This document shows positions 14,653 through 22,893 of a DNA stretch of 47,183 nt, piece by piece. Both the position numbers and the translations under genes were made by a program. The notes below the pieces were generated by a model. That model made no database searches, was not told where the DNA came from, and saw only the letters and a list, made by a program, of their open reading frames with translations. Position 1 is the first letter of the stretch. Every line of letters starts with the position of its first letter. This stretch comes from Clostridia bacterium. GTDB taxonomy: Bacteria > Bacillota > Clostridia > Oscillospirales > CAG-272. Location: contig JAFURQ010000003.1 of the NCBI GenBank assembly GCA_017471825.1, forward strand, positions 1-47,183. The letters are read 5' to 3'.

Positions 14653-15744
14653 ATGAACGTCGAAAATTTGATAAAAAGCAGAAATATACCCGAGCTTTTG
14701 CGCCTCAACTGCGGACGTGCGGTTGAAAATGCCGCGGATTTTGAAATTCGCAAAAAGGAAATCAAAAAGCTCCTGCAGGAAGAGATTTACGGCGTGATCC
14801 CCAAGAAGCCCGATCACATGCAGGTTTCTCTTGCGTCCGAGAATCCTGTCTTTTGCGCAGGAAAGGCGGACCGAAAGGACCTCATATTTACCGTAACGGT
14901 CGGAGAGGCAGAGGCATCGTTCCCCGTCATTTCCGTAATCCCGAAGGGCAAGACGAGCTGCCCTGCCTTCGTATTTATGAATTTTTCCCCCGATAGCCCT
15001 GACAAATACCTTCCTATCGAGGAGATTGTCGATTCGGGATTTGCGGTTTTCTCCTTCTGCCATAAGGAAGTAACGAGCGACAGCGGTGATTTCAAGCACG
15101 GCATAGCTCCCCTTTTCCGCAAGAGCAGAACCCCTCTCAACGCCCCGGGAAAGATTGCGATGTGGGCGTGGGCGGCAATGCGCGTTATGGACTACGTTGA
15201 AACACTTGATTCTATCGACCTTGATAACGTTGCTGTCGTCGGACACTCCCGTCTTGGTAAAACGGCGCTTCTGGCAGGCGGCTTTGACGAGAGATTCAAG
15301 TACGTAATATCCAACGATTCCGGTTGCTCGGGCGCGGCACTCTCACGCGGCAAGCAGGGCGAAAGCGTTGCAGTGATAACAAACGTATTCCCCTATTGGT
15401 TCTGCCCCCGCTACGTAGCAAATGCCGCGACCTATGAAGAGCGCGGCTATGACCAGCATTTTCTCCTCGCACTCACTGCACCACGCGTGCTTATGGTGGG
15501 AAGCGCGGAGGAGGACCTCTGGGCAGACCCCGAGAGTGAATTCCTTTGTACCGCTGCGGCAAGCGAAGCATTCAGGCTTTACGGAAATCGCGGACTTGTA
15601 CACAACGATGAGGTTCCCACGGCAAAAAGCGTGCTTGACGAGGGTGATATTCTCTACCACGTGCGCCGCGGCACTCATTATATGAGCCGCGAGGACTGGC
15701 AGGAATATATGAAATACATAACAAAAATGATGGAAAGCAAATAA
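14653..15744 (+). CDS. CE15-like (glucuronoyl esterase-type) alpha/beta hydrolase
   Basis: The 363-residue protein has the fold and motifs of carbohydrate esterase family 15-like hydrolases: WAWAAMRVMDYVET, the nucleophile elbow VGHSRLGKTALLAG with the serine at about residue 199, ISNDSGCSGAALSR, and a late histidine in RRGTHYMSREDW (about H342). CE15 enzymes cleave esters between 4-O-methylglucuronate and lignin or related plant-wall esters. There is no signal peptide, so it acts inside the cell on a small imported ester; its true substrate is not known. It is a one-gene unit with a consensus promoter and terminator. An alternative is a related acyl esterase. Confidence 0.78.
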   Translation: MNVENLIKSRNIPELLRLNCGRAVENAADFEIRKKEIKKLLQEEIYGVIPKKPDHMQVSLASENPVFCAGKADRKDLIFTVTVGEAEASFPVISVIPKGKTSCPAFVFMNFSPDSPDKYLPIEEIVDSGFAVFSFCHKEVTSDSGDFKHGIAPLFRKSRTPLNAPGKIAMWAWAAMRVMDYVETLDSIDLDNVAVVGHSRLGKTALLAGGFDERFKYVISNDSGCSGAALSRGKQGESVAVITNVFPYWFCPRYVANAATYEERGYDQHFLLALTAPRVLMVGSAEEDLWADPESEFLCTAAASEAFRLYGNRGLVHNDEVPTAKSVLDEGDILYHVRRGTHYMSREDWQEYMKYITKMMESK

Positions 15745-15751
15745 AAAAACG

Positions 15752-15787
15752 AATAGCGGCAGAGAAAATCTGCCGCTATTTGTTTTT
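15752..15787. terminator. Terminator between the esterase and MBL-fold genes
   Basis: AATAGCGGCAGA (15752-15763) pairs with TCTGCCGCTATT (15769-15780) around GAAAA, followed by TGTTTTT. An A-run on the other side lets it serve the minus-strand gene too. Confidence 0.9.
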
Positions 15788-15791
15788 ACCT

Positions 15792-16658
15792 TTAAAGCTC
15801 TATTTCTTGTGTGCCATCCTTGACAACGTAGTGCTTTTTTACCCCGAGGATATCCATCCATTTGCGTGTGATCGCCGTTCCGTAAAGGCGCATTCTTCCG
15901 TTGCGGAACTGCTTTTCGGTATCGGCAAGGTAGCTCGGCATCTCGGGCTCGTTGTAAAGCCGTTCGGGACAGCACCAGAGGCAAGCCTCGGGCATTATTT
16001 CGGCATACACCTCCATACCTACGTTCATATGACCGTGATGCGCCATCTGAACCATATCGGATTTCAGAAGATGACGGGATTCGCGGAACAGAAAATCGCC
16101 GCCGTCAGCCCCCAGATCGCCAAGAAACAGAACGCTTTTGTTGGGGGTGACAAGCTTGAAGACGAGGGACGAATCGTTCATTACGTTACTGTAAAGTCCA
16201 TCGTGGAAGGTGTAGAGAAAATCTATCCTGCATTCGTCTATCACAATTGATTCGCCCTGCTGCACGATGTGTGTTTTGTGGCGTATTTGCGGCTCAATTT
16301 CGGAGAATGCGGGGAGCATTTCGTTGAGCTCCTCGGCAAAATACTCATAATTGGGGACGTTGTGATTTTCTATCAGAGAATACGGCGGAAAATTATAGTA
16401 TATTTTTTCAATATCGAAATCCTTACCCCCGTCCCTTGCCAGCTCGTCGACAAGGCCGCCGATATGATCCTCGTGCGCGTGGGTCAGTATCCAGGCGCTT
16501 ATATGCCTGCCACCGATGTACTTCTTCAGCTGTGGCATATCCGCAGGTCTGCCGCCGTCTATTACGATGGCGTTGTTTTCCCTCGTTACGATAACGAAGC
16601 CCATCATATAGCGGACGGTCGGGGCTATCTGATACATTAGGGTTTTTTCGTTTTTCAT
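15792..16658 (-). CDS. MBL-fold metallohydrolase
   Basis: The 288-residue protein shows the metallo-beta-lactamase-fold metal motif THAHEDHIGG near residue 59, a downstream LGDLG with the bridging Asp, and MAHHGHMN with a third His cluster. The layout resembles the ComEC C-terminal hydrolase type, but there is no membrane part. It has no signal peptide. Substrate unknown; phosphodiesters or small lactones are both possible. It has its own promoter (16688-16716), divergent from the DUF3737 gene, and ends at a shared terminator. Confidence 0.8.
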   Translation of the reverse strand: MKNEKTLMYQIAPTVRYMMGFVIVTRENNAIVIDGGRPADMPQLKKYIGGRHISAWILTHAHEDHIGGLVDELARDGGKDFDIEKIYYNFPPYSLIENHNVPNYEYFAEELNEMLPAFSEIEPQIRHKTHIVQQGESIVIDECRIDFLYTFHDGLYSNVMNDSSLVFKLVTPNKSVLFLGDLGADGGDFLFRESRHLLKSDMVQMAHHGHMNVGMEVYAEIMPEACLWCCPERLYNEPEMPSYLADTEKQFRNGRMRLYGTAITRKWMDILGVKKHYVVKDGTQEIEL

Positions 16659-16687
16659 AAAAGCCTCGCAGTGTTATTTTTTACTTT

Positions 16688-16716
16688 AGTTTAGCATACG
16701 GCGGATTTATTTGCAA
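16688..16716 (-). promoter_or_regulatory. Promoter of the MBL-fold gene
   Basis: On the minus strand TTGCAA (16711-16716) and TAAACT (16688-16693) with a 17-base spacer, about 30 bases ahead of the ATG with its GAGG site. Confidence 0.6.
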
Positions 16717-16753
16717 GGAAAATGATAAATTTTACTTATTTTCATTTTATTCA

Positions 16754-16782
16754 TTGATGTTTCTCGCAAAATATGTTATACT
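16754..16782 (+). promoter_or_regulatory. Promoter of the DUF3737 gene
   Basis: TTGATG (16754-16759) and TATACT (16777-16782), 17-base spacer, then a CCGGAG ribosome site and the ATG at 16813. Confidence 0.7.
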
Positions 16783-16812
16783 TTATCGAAAACAATAATT
16801 CCGGAGATAAAA

Positions 16813-17646
16813 ATGAAGCTTATAGAAAATGCCGTATTCGATAATGAGCGAGCTCTTTACGGAAGCTGTGGCGTGAGGGTGAAGAACTGCCGCTTTGACG
16901 GGCCCGCCGACGGAGAGAGCGCATTCAAGGAAAGCCGTGAGATCGAGGCCGACGAATGCTTTTTCAATTTACGCTACCCCTTCTGGCACGACAGGGGCGT
17001 TAAAATTTCAAAATGCGAGATGACCGAGCTTTGCCGCGCGGCGCTATGGTATTCGGAGACAGTTGAAATCTCCGACACTAAAATGCACGGAATCAAGGCA
17101 TTGCGCGAATGCAGGGATGTGACAATTGATAGCTGCGATATAAAATCGGTAGAATTCGGTTGGTTTAACGACACGGTAAAAATGTCTGACACCGACTGTA
17201 TCGGTGAGTATTTTATGATGCGGTCGAAAAACCTCGATTTCAAGGGCGTCACACTCAAGGGAAAATACTCCTTTCAGTACATAGAAAACTCGGTTTTCGA
17301 AAACTGCCGCTTTGATACGAAGGACGCGTTCTGGCACGCAAAAAACGTCACGGTCAGAAATTCGGTAATCAAGGGCGAGTATCTTGCGTGGTACTGCGAA
17401 AACGTAACGTTTGAGAACTGCAAAATTATAGGAACACAGCCGCTCTGCTATTGCAAGGGCCTGAAGCTTATCGACTGCGAGATGATAGATTGCGACCTCG
17501 CGTTTGAAAAGTCAACGGTTGAAGCAACGCTCACAGCACCTATATTGAGCATAAAAAATCCCGAGGATGCAAAAATCACCGTACCTGCGGTAAGCGAGCT
17601 GATAATGGATGACGAGGCTGCAAGGCTTATTCTTAATAACGCCTAA
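16813..17646 (+). CDS. DUF3737-type right-handed beta-helix protein
   Basis: The 277-residue protein fits the uncharacterised DUF3737 family. It is built of short beta-helix rungs of about 20 residues, with repeated patterns such as VRVKNCRF, VKISKCEM, VTIDSCDI, SVFENCRF, VTFENCKI and LKLIDCEM, in which a Cys sits at the same turn of many rungs. Recurrent FWHD/FWHA/WYSE/WYCE segments mark another face. No signal peptide is seen, so it is cytoplasmic. It is a one-gene unit with a promoter and terminator. The function of the family is unknown to me; a sugar- or polymer-binding surface is a plausible guess from the fold. Confidence 0.8.
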   Translation: MKLIENAVFDNERALYGSCGVRVKNCRFDGPADGESAFKESREIEADECFFNLRYPFWHDRGVKISKCEMTELCRAALWYSETVEISDTKMHGIKALRECRDVTIDSCDIKSVEFGWFNDTVKMSDTDCIGEYFMMRSKNLDFKGVTLKGKYSFQYIENSVFENCRFDTKDAFWHAKNVTVRNSVIKGEYLAWYCENVTFENCKIIGTQPLCYCKGLKLIDCEMIDCDLAFEKSTVEATLTAPILSIKNPEDAKITVPAVSELIMDDEAARLILNNA

Positions 17647-17670
17647 CGGCTCAGTGATAAAGAACGCATA

Positions 17671-17706
17671 AAAAAAGAACAGACAGCAATGTCTGTTCTT
17701 TTTTTT
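17671..17706. terminator. Bidirectional terminator, DUF3737 gene / decarboxylase-like gene
   Basis: AAAAAAGAACAGACA (17671-17685) pairs with TGTCTGTTCTTTTTT (17690-17704) around GCAA, with T-runs on both reading directions. The stop of the minus-strand gene is at 17706, so the hairpin serves both. Confidence 0.92.
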
Positions 17707-19046
17707 CAGCAATCAACGATTGCGATTTCGTTTATTCCGTATGCGGTAAGGAGTGCCGCAAGGTCCTCGGTGATTCGCTCGCCGCTTATCGCTATCGGAA
17801 TCGCAGGAGGGCAAGAGATTGCCGCATCGGCACATATTTTGCCGACGGAATCGGTGACGTTTACCCTTCTTCTCGGGGAAAAGACTGCCTCCCTTATTGA
17901 GATCACCTGCTCGGTGGGCTTAAGGGGCGGATAATCAGGCTCCTTTATCGGCTCGCGCTTTTCAAGAGAAGCAAGAGCAAGGAGCAGGCGCGATATATCC
18001 TCACCGTCATTTTCGGGCGTGAGCATAAGGGTTACGAATTTTTCGTCGGCGTATTCCGCCTCTATATTATTTTCTCTCAAAAACTGTGCTACCTCGTTAC
18101 CCGTGTAACCGAATTCGACGGTATCGAGGACAATTTTCAATGGCTCTGACAGTCTTATGGAGAAGCCGATCGAGCGGATTTTTTGCTTGGCAAGCTCAAG
18201 CCCCTTAACGAACTCTGAAAGCCGCTCGGTATAACTGTCGGCAAGATACGCGTTGCAAAGGTCAAGCGATTGCAAAACAAGATACGATGGGCTCGTAGAA
18301 GCAAAAAGCGAAAGAGCCGAGCGCGCGTTTTCCGCATAACGTGAAAACTGCTCTGATATATGCAGATATGCTCCGCCGGTGAGGACGGGAAGCGTTTTAT
18401 GTGCCGAGTCCACACACATTGCCGCGCCGAGTGCAATCGGGTGCAGGGTGGGCGAGGTAAAGGCGAGGTAGGCACCGTGGGCATTATCTACGAGGAGCGG
18501 AAGCCCGTGTCTTTCACAAACCCGTGCTATTCCCTCGACGTCGGCTATATTTCCGAGATAGTCCGGTGAGGTTATATATACAGCAAACGGGAGTGATGGC
18601 ATATTGCGTAATACCCCCTCAACAGCATCGGCACTGACGATGCACTCACAGAGCGATTCTGTTTTAGCGGGATAGAGCCATTCGACTGAAAAATCGATGA
18701 GCGCGGCGGCACTGATAAATGCCCTGTGAACGTTCCTTGCCGCCAGAACGACGGGGGGCGTGTCACTTTTTCGGCTCTGCATAGCTAACATAAGCATTGC
18801 TTTGATAGCAAGAGTCGAGCCCTCGGTGGAGTAGTACGTGTGTGCGGTTTTGAACAGGTGCGAGGCGTTGCGCTCGCTCTCGTCAATGATTCCGTGCGCG
18901 GAATAGAGAACGTCTGCGCCGTTTATTTCGGTTATATCAAGAGGCTCGCATCCGAGGAAGGCCTTTCCCTTGTGTCCCGGCATATGCAGTCTTACACTGC
19001 CCGAGTTTGCGTATGCCCGTACAAAATCTGCTATCGGAGTCCTCAT
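17706..19046 (-). CDS. Orn/Lys/Arg decarboxylase-like PLP enzyme
   Basis: A fold-type I PLP protein of the SpeA/YaaO group (446 residues, short form without the N-terminal wing domain). Motifs are LHMPGHKG near residue 23, the YSTEGST phosphate-binding stretch, LVDNAHGAYL with the PLP-binding Asp, and SAHKTLPVLTGG with the PLP lysine; a small C-terminal domain follows. It would decarboxylate a basic amino acid for polyamine or cadaverine formation, but the substrate cannot be read off. I chose the ATG at 19046, which overlaps the scfB stop as ATGA and has a GCAGAGG site; the longer frame runs into scfB. It is thus translationally coupled to the SCIFF maturase. Confidence 0.85.
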   Translation of the reverse strand: MRTPIADFVRAYANSGSVRLHMPGHKGKAFLGCEPLDITEINGADVLYSAHGIIDESERNASHLFKTAHTYYSTEGSTLAIKAMLMLAMQSRKSDTPPVVLAARNVHRAFISAAALIDFSVEWLYPAKTESLCECIVSADAVEGVLRNMPSLPFAVYITSPDYLGNIADVEGIARVCERHGLPLLVDNAHGAYLAFTSPTLHPIALGAAMCVDSAHKTLPVLTGGAYLHISEQFSRYAENARSALSLFASTSPSYLVLQSLDLCNAYLADSYTERLSEFVKGLELAKQKIRSIGFSIRLSEPLKIVLDTVEFGYTGNEVAQFLRENNIEAEYADEKFVTLMLTPENDGEDISRLLLALASLEKREPIKEPDYPPLKPTEQVISIREAVFSPRRRVNVTDSVGKICADAAISCPPAIPIAISGERITEDLAALLTAYGINEIAIVDC

Positions 19047-20416
19047 TCCTCTGCCTCTGCAACCTGAAGCATTACGGCACATTCGATGCGCTTTTTAAAG
19101 AGCTCACAGCCGTATTTGTACACGCCGCCTATGCTTCCCGTAGCGTGATATGCATTTGCCGCGCATCCGCCGGAGCAATAAAGCTTCGCCCAGCAATCCT
19201 TGCATTCGGGTCTTGAATAGGAGTTACAGCCGCGGAATTCGTCCTGAACCGCGGTATTCTTTACACCGTCCCATATATTTCCAAGGCTGTACTTGGAATC
19301 GCCAACAAACTGATGGCAGGGGAAAAGCTCGCCCCAAGGAGTTACCGCCATATATTCGGTACCCGAGCCACAGCCCGTTATACGCTTGTAGATGCAGGGG
19401 CCGTGCTTAAGGTCAAGCATATAGTGATAGAAGGTAAAGCCCCTGCCCTCCTTCTTCCTCTTTATCATTTCCTTAGCGAGTATTTCATACTGCTCAAACA
19501 GCTTGGGAAGATCCTCGTCGGTAAGTGCATAGGGGTCGCCGGGGGGACATACGACGGGCTCCATACTGAGCTCGGTGAAGCCGAGGTCTGCCATATGGAA
19601 AAGGTCGTTTGTAAAATCTACGTTATTATGGGTAAAGGTTCCGCGCACGTAGTAGCCCTTGCCACCGCGGCTTTCCACAAGGCGCTTGAAATTCGGAACG
19701 ATAGTGTCATAGCTTCCCTTACCGCTGTAATCGCGGCGGAAATGGTCGTTTACTTCCTTTCTTCCGTCAAGGGAGAGCACCACGTTGTGCATTTCCTTGT
19801 TTATGAAATCCATCATCTCATCGGTAAGTATCATTCCGTTTGTGGTGTACGTAAAGCGGAAGTTCTTGTTATGCTGCTTTTCAATGCTTCTCGCATACTC
19901 TACAAGCTGCTTTACAACCTCAAAATTGAGTGACGGCTCTCCGCCGAAAAAGTCCACCTCAAGATTGCGGCGACTTCCCGAATTGGCGATAAGGAAATCA
20001 AACGCCTGCTTACCGACCTCAAAGCTCATAAGCGCCCTGTCGCCGTGATATTTTCCCTGACTTGCAAAGCAATAGGAGCAGTTCAGGTTGCAGGTGTGGG
20101 CTACGTGCAGACAAAGAGCCTTCACAACGTTGCTGTTATTCTTATAGCTGTACGCGAGTGCCTCGTATTTGTCGACGGAGAAAAGCTTGCCTGCCGCCTC
20201 AAGTGATGCGATATCCTCAAGGCAAAGCTCTATATCCTCGCGCGTAACGTCGGGCATATGACCGTATTTTTCAAGAATGACAGAGATAATCTGTTCTCTG
20301 CCGTGAGTTTTATACATCTCGATTATATCGTATGCAACCTCGTCAACCGTATGTACCGAGCCGCTTGCCGTATCGAGCACTATATTATATCCGTTAAGCT
20401 TATACTGATGTACCAT
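19043..20416 (-). CDS. scfB: SCIFF peptide maturase, radical SAM with SPASM domain
   Basis: This enzyme forms thioether cross-links from Cys sulfurs to other residues in the SCIFF peptide. The 457-residue protein begins with a PqqD-like peptide-recognition segment (MVHQYKLNGYNIVLDTASG, roughly 1-85). The radical SAM domain has C109-x3-C113-x2-C116 in HTCNLNCSYC and the FFGGEPSLNF motif. The C-terminal SPASM region has Cys-rich signatures PCHQF, CKDCWAKLYCSGGCAANAYH and YGCELFKKRIECA, which bind auxiliary Fe-S clusters. Its substrate gene scfA lies just upstream, separated by a hairpin. Length and order match the family. Confidence 0.96.
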   Translation of the reverse strand: MVHQYKLNGYNIVLDTASGSVHTVDEVAYDIIEMYKTHGREQIISVILEKYGHMPDVTREDIELCLEDIASLEAAGKLFSVDKYEALAYSYKNNSNVVKALCLHVAHTCNLNCSYCFASQGKYHGDRALMSFEVGKQAFDFLIANSGSRRNLEVDFFGGEPSLNFEVVKQLVEYARSIEKQHNKNFRFTYTTNGMILTDEMMDFINKEMHNVVLSLDGRKEVNDHFRRDYSGKGSYDTIVPNFKRLVESRGGKGYYVRGTFTHNNVDFTNDLFHMADLGFTELSMEPVVCPPGDPYALTDEDLPKLFEQYEILAKEMIKRKKEGRGFTFYHYMLDLKHGPCIYKRITGCGSGTEYMAVTPWGELFPCHQFVGDSKYSLGNIWDGVKNTAVQDEFRGCNSYSRPECKDCWAKLYCSGGCAANAYHATGSIGGVYKYGCELFKKRIECAVMLQVAEAEE

Positions 20417-20443
20417 TTTAACCTCTTAAATTATAACATTTTT

Positions 20444-20475
20444 AAGGGGCTGAACGCCATTTGCGTCAGCCCCTT
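20444..20475 (-). promoter_or_regulatory. Strong hairpin between scfA and scfB without a U-tract
   Basis: AAGGGGCTGA and TCAGCCCCTT pair with an inner CGC/GCG, right after scfA. On the minus strand the stem is followed by AAAAATG, not by U residues, so it is unlikely to be an intrinsic terminator. A hairpin here could stabilise or process the scfA 3' end so that the peptide is made in excess over its enzyme. Confidence 0.6.
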
Positions 20476-20486
20476 ATCCGAAACCA

Positions 20487-20630
20487 TTACTTATGATTTT
20501 CGCACTGCTGATTTGCAACGCCGCAAGAAGTCTTGCAAGCGGACTGGCAAGAGGTCTGGCACTCGCCGCAGCCGCCGTTTTCAACAGTATTTGCAATATC
20601 CTTGGTTTCGATAGTCTTAATTCTGTTCAT
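20487..20630 (-). CDS. scfA: SCIFF precursor peptide (six cysteines in about forty-five residues)
   Basis: This 47-residue gene encodes the substrate of ScfB. It begins MNRIKTIETKDIANTVENGG, a conserved leader-like part, and its C-terminal half has six cysteines at positions 21, 24, 28, 32, 36 and 43, ending QQCENHK. The cysteine spacing and length match the SCIFF family, which is near-universal in Clostridia and becomes thioether-linked after maturation; its biological role is not established. It has a GGAGGT ribosome site six bases before the ATG and a consensus promoter with a palindrome over the -10. It heads the scfA-scfB-decarboxylase operon. Confidence 0.97.
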   Translation of the reverse strand: MNRIKTIETKDIANTVENGGCGECQTSCQSACKTSCGVANQQCENHK

Positions 20631-20662
20631 TGGTTTTACCTCCGTGGGTTATTAACGGTATA

Positions 20663-20691
20663 ATTATACCATACCGTAAAAATATTGTCAA
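20663..20691 (-). promoter_or_regulatory. Promoter of the SCIFF operon with overlapping palindrome
   Basis: On the minus strand TTGACA (20686-20691) and TATAAT (20663-20668) are both perfect and spaced by 17. A perfect 14-base palindrome GGTATAATTATACC (20657-20670) covers the -10 box, and a wider ACGGTAT/ATACCGT repeat (20655-20661 and 20671-20677) brackets it, so a repressor could bind there. Confidence 0.85.
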
Positions 20692-20722
20692 TAGAATAAA
20701 TAAAAAGTTTTATCGGGTATTT

Positions 20723-22168
20723 TTAACTCGATTTTATAAGGCGGATATAAAATTCCACGGTTTTAGCCACGGTTGACGTGGGGATTCGCTCGTTGTTACC
20801 GTGAATCATCGCGTTTTCCTCATTTGAAAGGGACATCGCGGAGAAGCGGTAAACTCTGTCGGAAATTTTACTCCAATGGCGCGCATCCGAGCATGCGGTC
20901 ATAAGGTAGGGGGATACGAGAGCCTCCTGCCAGGTTGCGTTAACCGCACCGACAAGCCTATGCCAGCCCTCTACGTCGGTTCTTGAAACCGCCGAGGGAT
21001 CGTTTCCGTTTATCACGCTGACCTCTATATCGGCGTCGGCAACCGTTTTTTTGATGTAATTAACCGCGCTTTCCACGGTCTCGCCCGGGAGTATTCTCGA
21101 GTTAGATGCCATAGTTGCGCTCGGGGGGATAACATTGATTCCCTGCGAGCCCTGCATTTTAGTAAATGCGAGGGTGGTTCGTGCTATCGCATTGATCTGT
21201 CCGCCGTTCTTTTTACCGAGAAAATTTAACACGGGTGCGAAGCACCACAGATTTGAGAACACAAGACGGTAGAAAAACGTGGAGTGTCTGCCGAGGGTGT
21301 TAAACATCTGATAGGTGGGGTCGGTGATGCGGAATTTGAAGGGGTGATTCTCAAGCCTTACGCACGCCGCGGCGAGTCTGCCAACGGGGGTGTGAGGCTT
21401 GGGAGCCGAGGAGTGACCGCCGTCGCTCGAAATCGAATATTCGACGTTGAGCATTCCCTTCTCGGCGATGCCTATTACCGCGCAGGGCTGCTTTACGCCC
21501 GGGAATATATTGGTTATAACAGCGCCGCCCTCGTCAAGCACGAGCGCAGGACTTATTCCTCTTTTTACAAACAGCTCGACTATATCGCTCGCGCCGTGGC
21601 CGTTTATTTCCTCATCGCCTGCAAAGGCAAAATACACGTCTGCCTCCGGCTGAAAGCCCTCCTTGGCGAGAGTCTGTGCCGCGGTAAGCGCACCGCAAAG
21701 AGAGCCCTTGGTGTCTATTGTGCCTCTGCCCCAGATGACGCCATCCTCTATTATGCCGTCGAAGGCAGGCTTTTCCCATTTGTCCTCCTCTACGCTTACG
21801 ACGTCGTAATGCGCCATAAGCACGGTAGGGTCTTTATCCGTCCTTCCGCGCCAGCGAAGGAGTATGGCTCTGTCCTTTACGTATTCGAGTATGCATACCG
21901 AATAAACCGTGGGGAAAAGCTTCGGAAGAAGGGCCTTGAATTTTTCAAACTCCTCCTCGGATTCAAGCGACTTGTCGCGGCTTGATACAGTTCTGCAACG
22001 AACCATTGCGGCAAGATTTTCCGCCGCCTGTGCCTCGTCAACCGCAACTGCCTCGGCTTCTCTCTTCTCAACCTTTAATGGCTTAAAAAGGAGCGCTCTT
22101 ATTAAAACAACGGCGATAAAGGCGAGTAAGACACCGCCGACTGACGCGCCTATTATTATACCTGTCAT
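20723..22168 (-). CDS. M20-family metallopeptidase with N-terminal membrane anchor
   Basis: A 481-residue dizinc peptidase of the M20 group, closest in layout to carboxypeptidase S/PM20D1-like proteins. A hydrophobic helix (about 1-27) anchors it. The catalytic part has LMAHYDVV (first metal His), GRGTIDTKG (bridging Asp), AFAGDEEINGHG (general base Glu and metal Glu), and a late MIHGNNERI with the last metal His. Most of the chain follows the helix, but which side of the membrane it faces is uncertain; the LFKPLKVEKREAE stretch after the helix is positive, suggesting a cytoplasmic catalytic domain. It is the last gene of a four-gene operon with two membrane proteins, which suggests peptide import followed by hydrolysis. 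Confidence 0.85.
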   Translation of the reverse strand: MTGIIIGASVGGVLLAFIAVVLIRALLFKPLKVEKREAEAVAVDEAQAAENLAAMVRCRTVSSRDKSLESEEEFEKFKALLPKLFPTVYSVCILEYVKDRAILLRWRGRTDKDPTVLMAHYDVVSVEEDKWEKPAFDGIIEDGVIWGRGTIDTKGSLCGALTAAQTLAKEGFQPEADVYFAFAGDEEINGHGASDIVELFVKRGISPALVLDEGGAVITNIFPGVKQPCAVIGIAEKGMLNVEYSISSDGGHSSAPKPHTPVGRLAAACVRLENHPFKFRITDPTYQMFNTLGRHSTFFYRLVFSNLWCFAPVLNFLGKKNGGQINAIARTTLAFTKMQGSQGINVIPPSATMASNSRILPGETVESAVNYIKKTVADADIEVSVINGNDPSAVSRTDVEGWHRLVGAVNATWQEALVSPYLMTACSDARHWSKISDRVYRFSAMSLSNEENAMIHGNNERIPTSTVAKTVEFYIRLIKSS

Positions 22169-22176
22169 CTTTTACC

Positions 22177-22893
22177 TCACAAAATATTTTTCTTGTAAAG
22201 AAATCTCGATACTATTATAGCAAAGACAACGCCTACGGGAACCATTATTCCAACAGATGAGGTGTTGATTGAGGGAACGAAGATGAAAAGCACGAGCATA
22301 AGAGCAACGGGGGCTATTGCTATCTTCCAATTCTTTGAAACGAAAACAACGCCGAGTGCTCCGAAGAGCGCGGGGAGAAGCTGGTTGAAGGCGGGCTCAA
22401 GCACGGGGCTTTCGAGTATGGGAGAAAGCGGTATAATGAGCGCAACGCCGAGAACAATTATCACGGTAGTCACTATCGAGGAAACCGCGATTGCTATCGT
22501 CGAGATTATCTCGCCCTCCTCGCTCTGCGCCTTGACATCTGCATTTTCGAGAGCGTTCAGAGCACAGGGGAGCTTAAGGTTTGAGATATTTCCCGTTACG
22601 AACGAAAGGTAGGAGCCGCCGGCACCGAGCATAGGGATAAAGGTGATAACCTCTACCACGCCCACTGCCCAATACATAGGAGCGGTTGCAAGCAGACCCT
22701 TGCCGAGTCCTGCCCAATCGGGAACGGCCTGGAATATAATTCCGATGATTACGGGGAATGAGAGAAGGAGAAACATCATAACGAGATTCCACACGGTACC
22801 GTCACGGTGTACACTGTTCATATACGCCTCGGAATCGGGAATGCTCTTGTTTTCTGCCGCGGCAGACGTATTTACGTTTTGCTGATTTTTCAT
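22177..22893 (-). CDS. Membrane protein, partner of the DUF5058-like protein
   Basis: I do not recognise a named family. The 238-residue protein has a polar N-terminal tail of about 35 residues and five or more hydrophobic segments (near 36-54, 72-92, 127-150, 165-185, 190-208, 213-232), including PMLGAGGSYLSFVTGN and short basic ends. It overlaps the upstream DUF5058-like gene by four bases (ATGA) and precedes the M20 peptidase by eight bases, so the three should be made together. The likely role is one half of a two-part membrane transporter for a peptidase substrate; that is inference from the neighbours only. Confidence 0.7.
   Translation of the reverse strand: MKNQQNVNTSAAAENKSIPDSEAYMNSVHRDGTVWNLVMMFLLLSFPVIIGIIFQAVPDWAGLGKGLLATAPMYWAVGVVEVITFIPMLGAGGSYLSFVTGNISNLKLPCALNALENADVKAQSEEGEIISTIAIAVSSIVTTVIIVLGVALIIPLSPILESPVLEPAFNQLLPALFGALGVVFVSKNWKIAIAPVALMLVLFIFVPSINTSSVGIMVPVGVVFAIIVSRFLYKKNIL

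Noticed and set aside
14584-15246. 220-residue minus-strand frame overlapping the esterase
   Set aside because: Starts inside the esterase gene and overlaps the divergent promoters; no motifs.
20444-20475. Intrinsic terminator after scfA
   Set aside because: The stem is strong but the mRNA after it is A-rich, so it was recorded as a hairpin, not a terminator.
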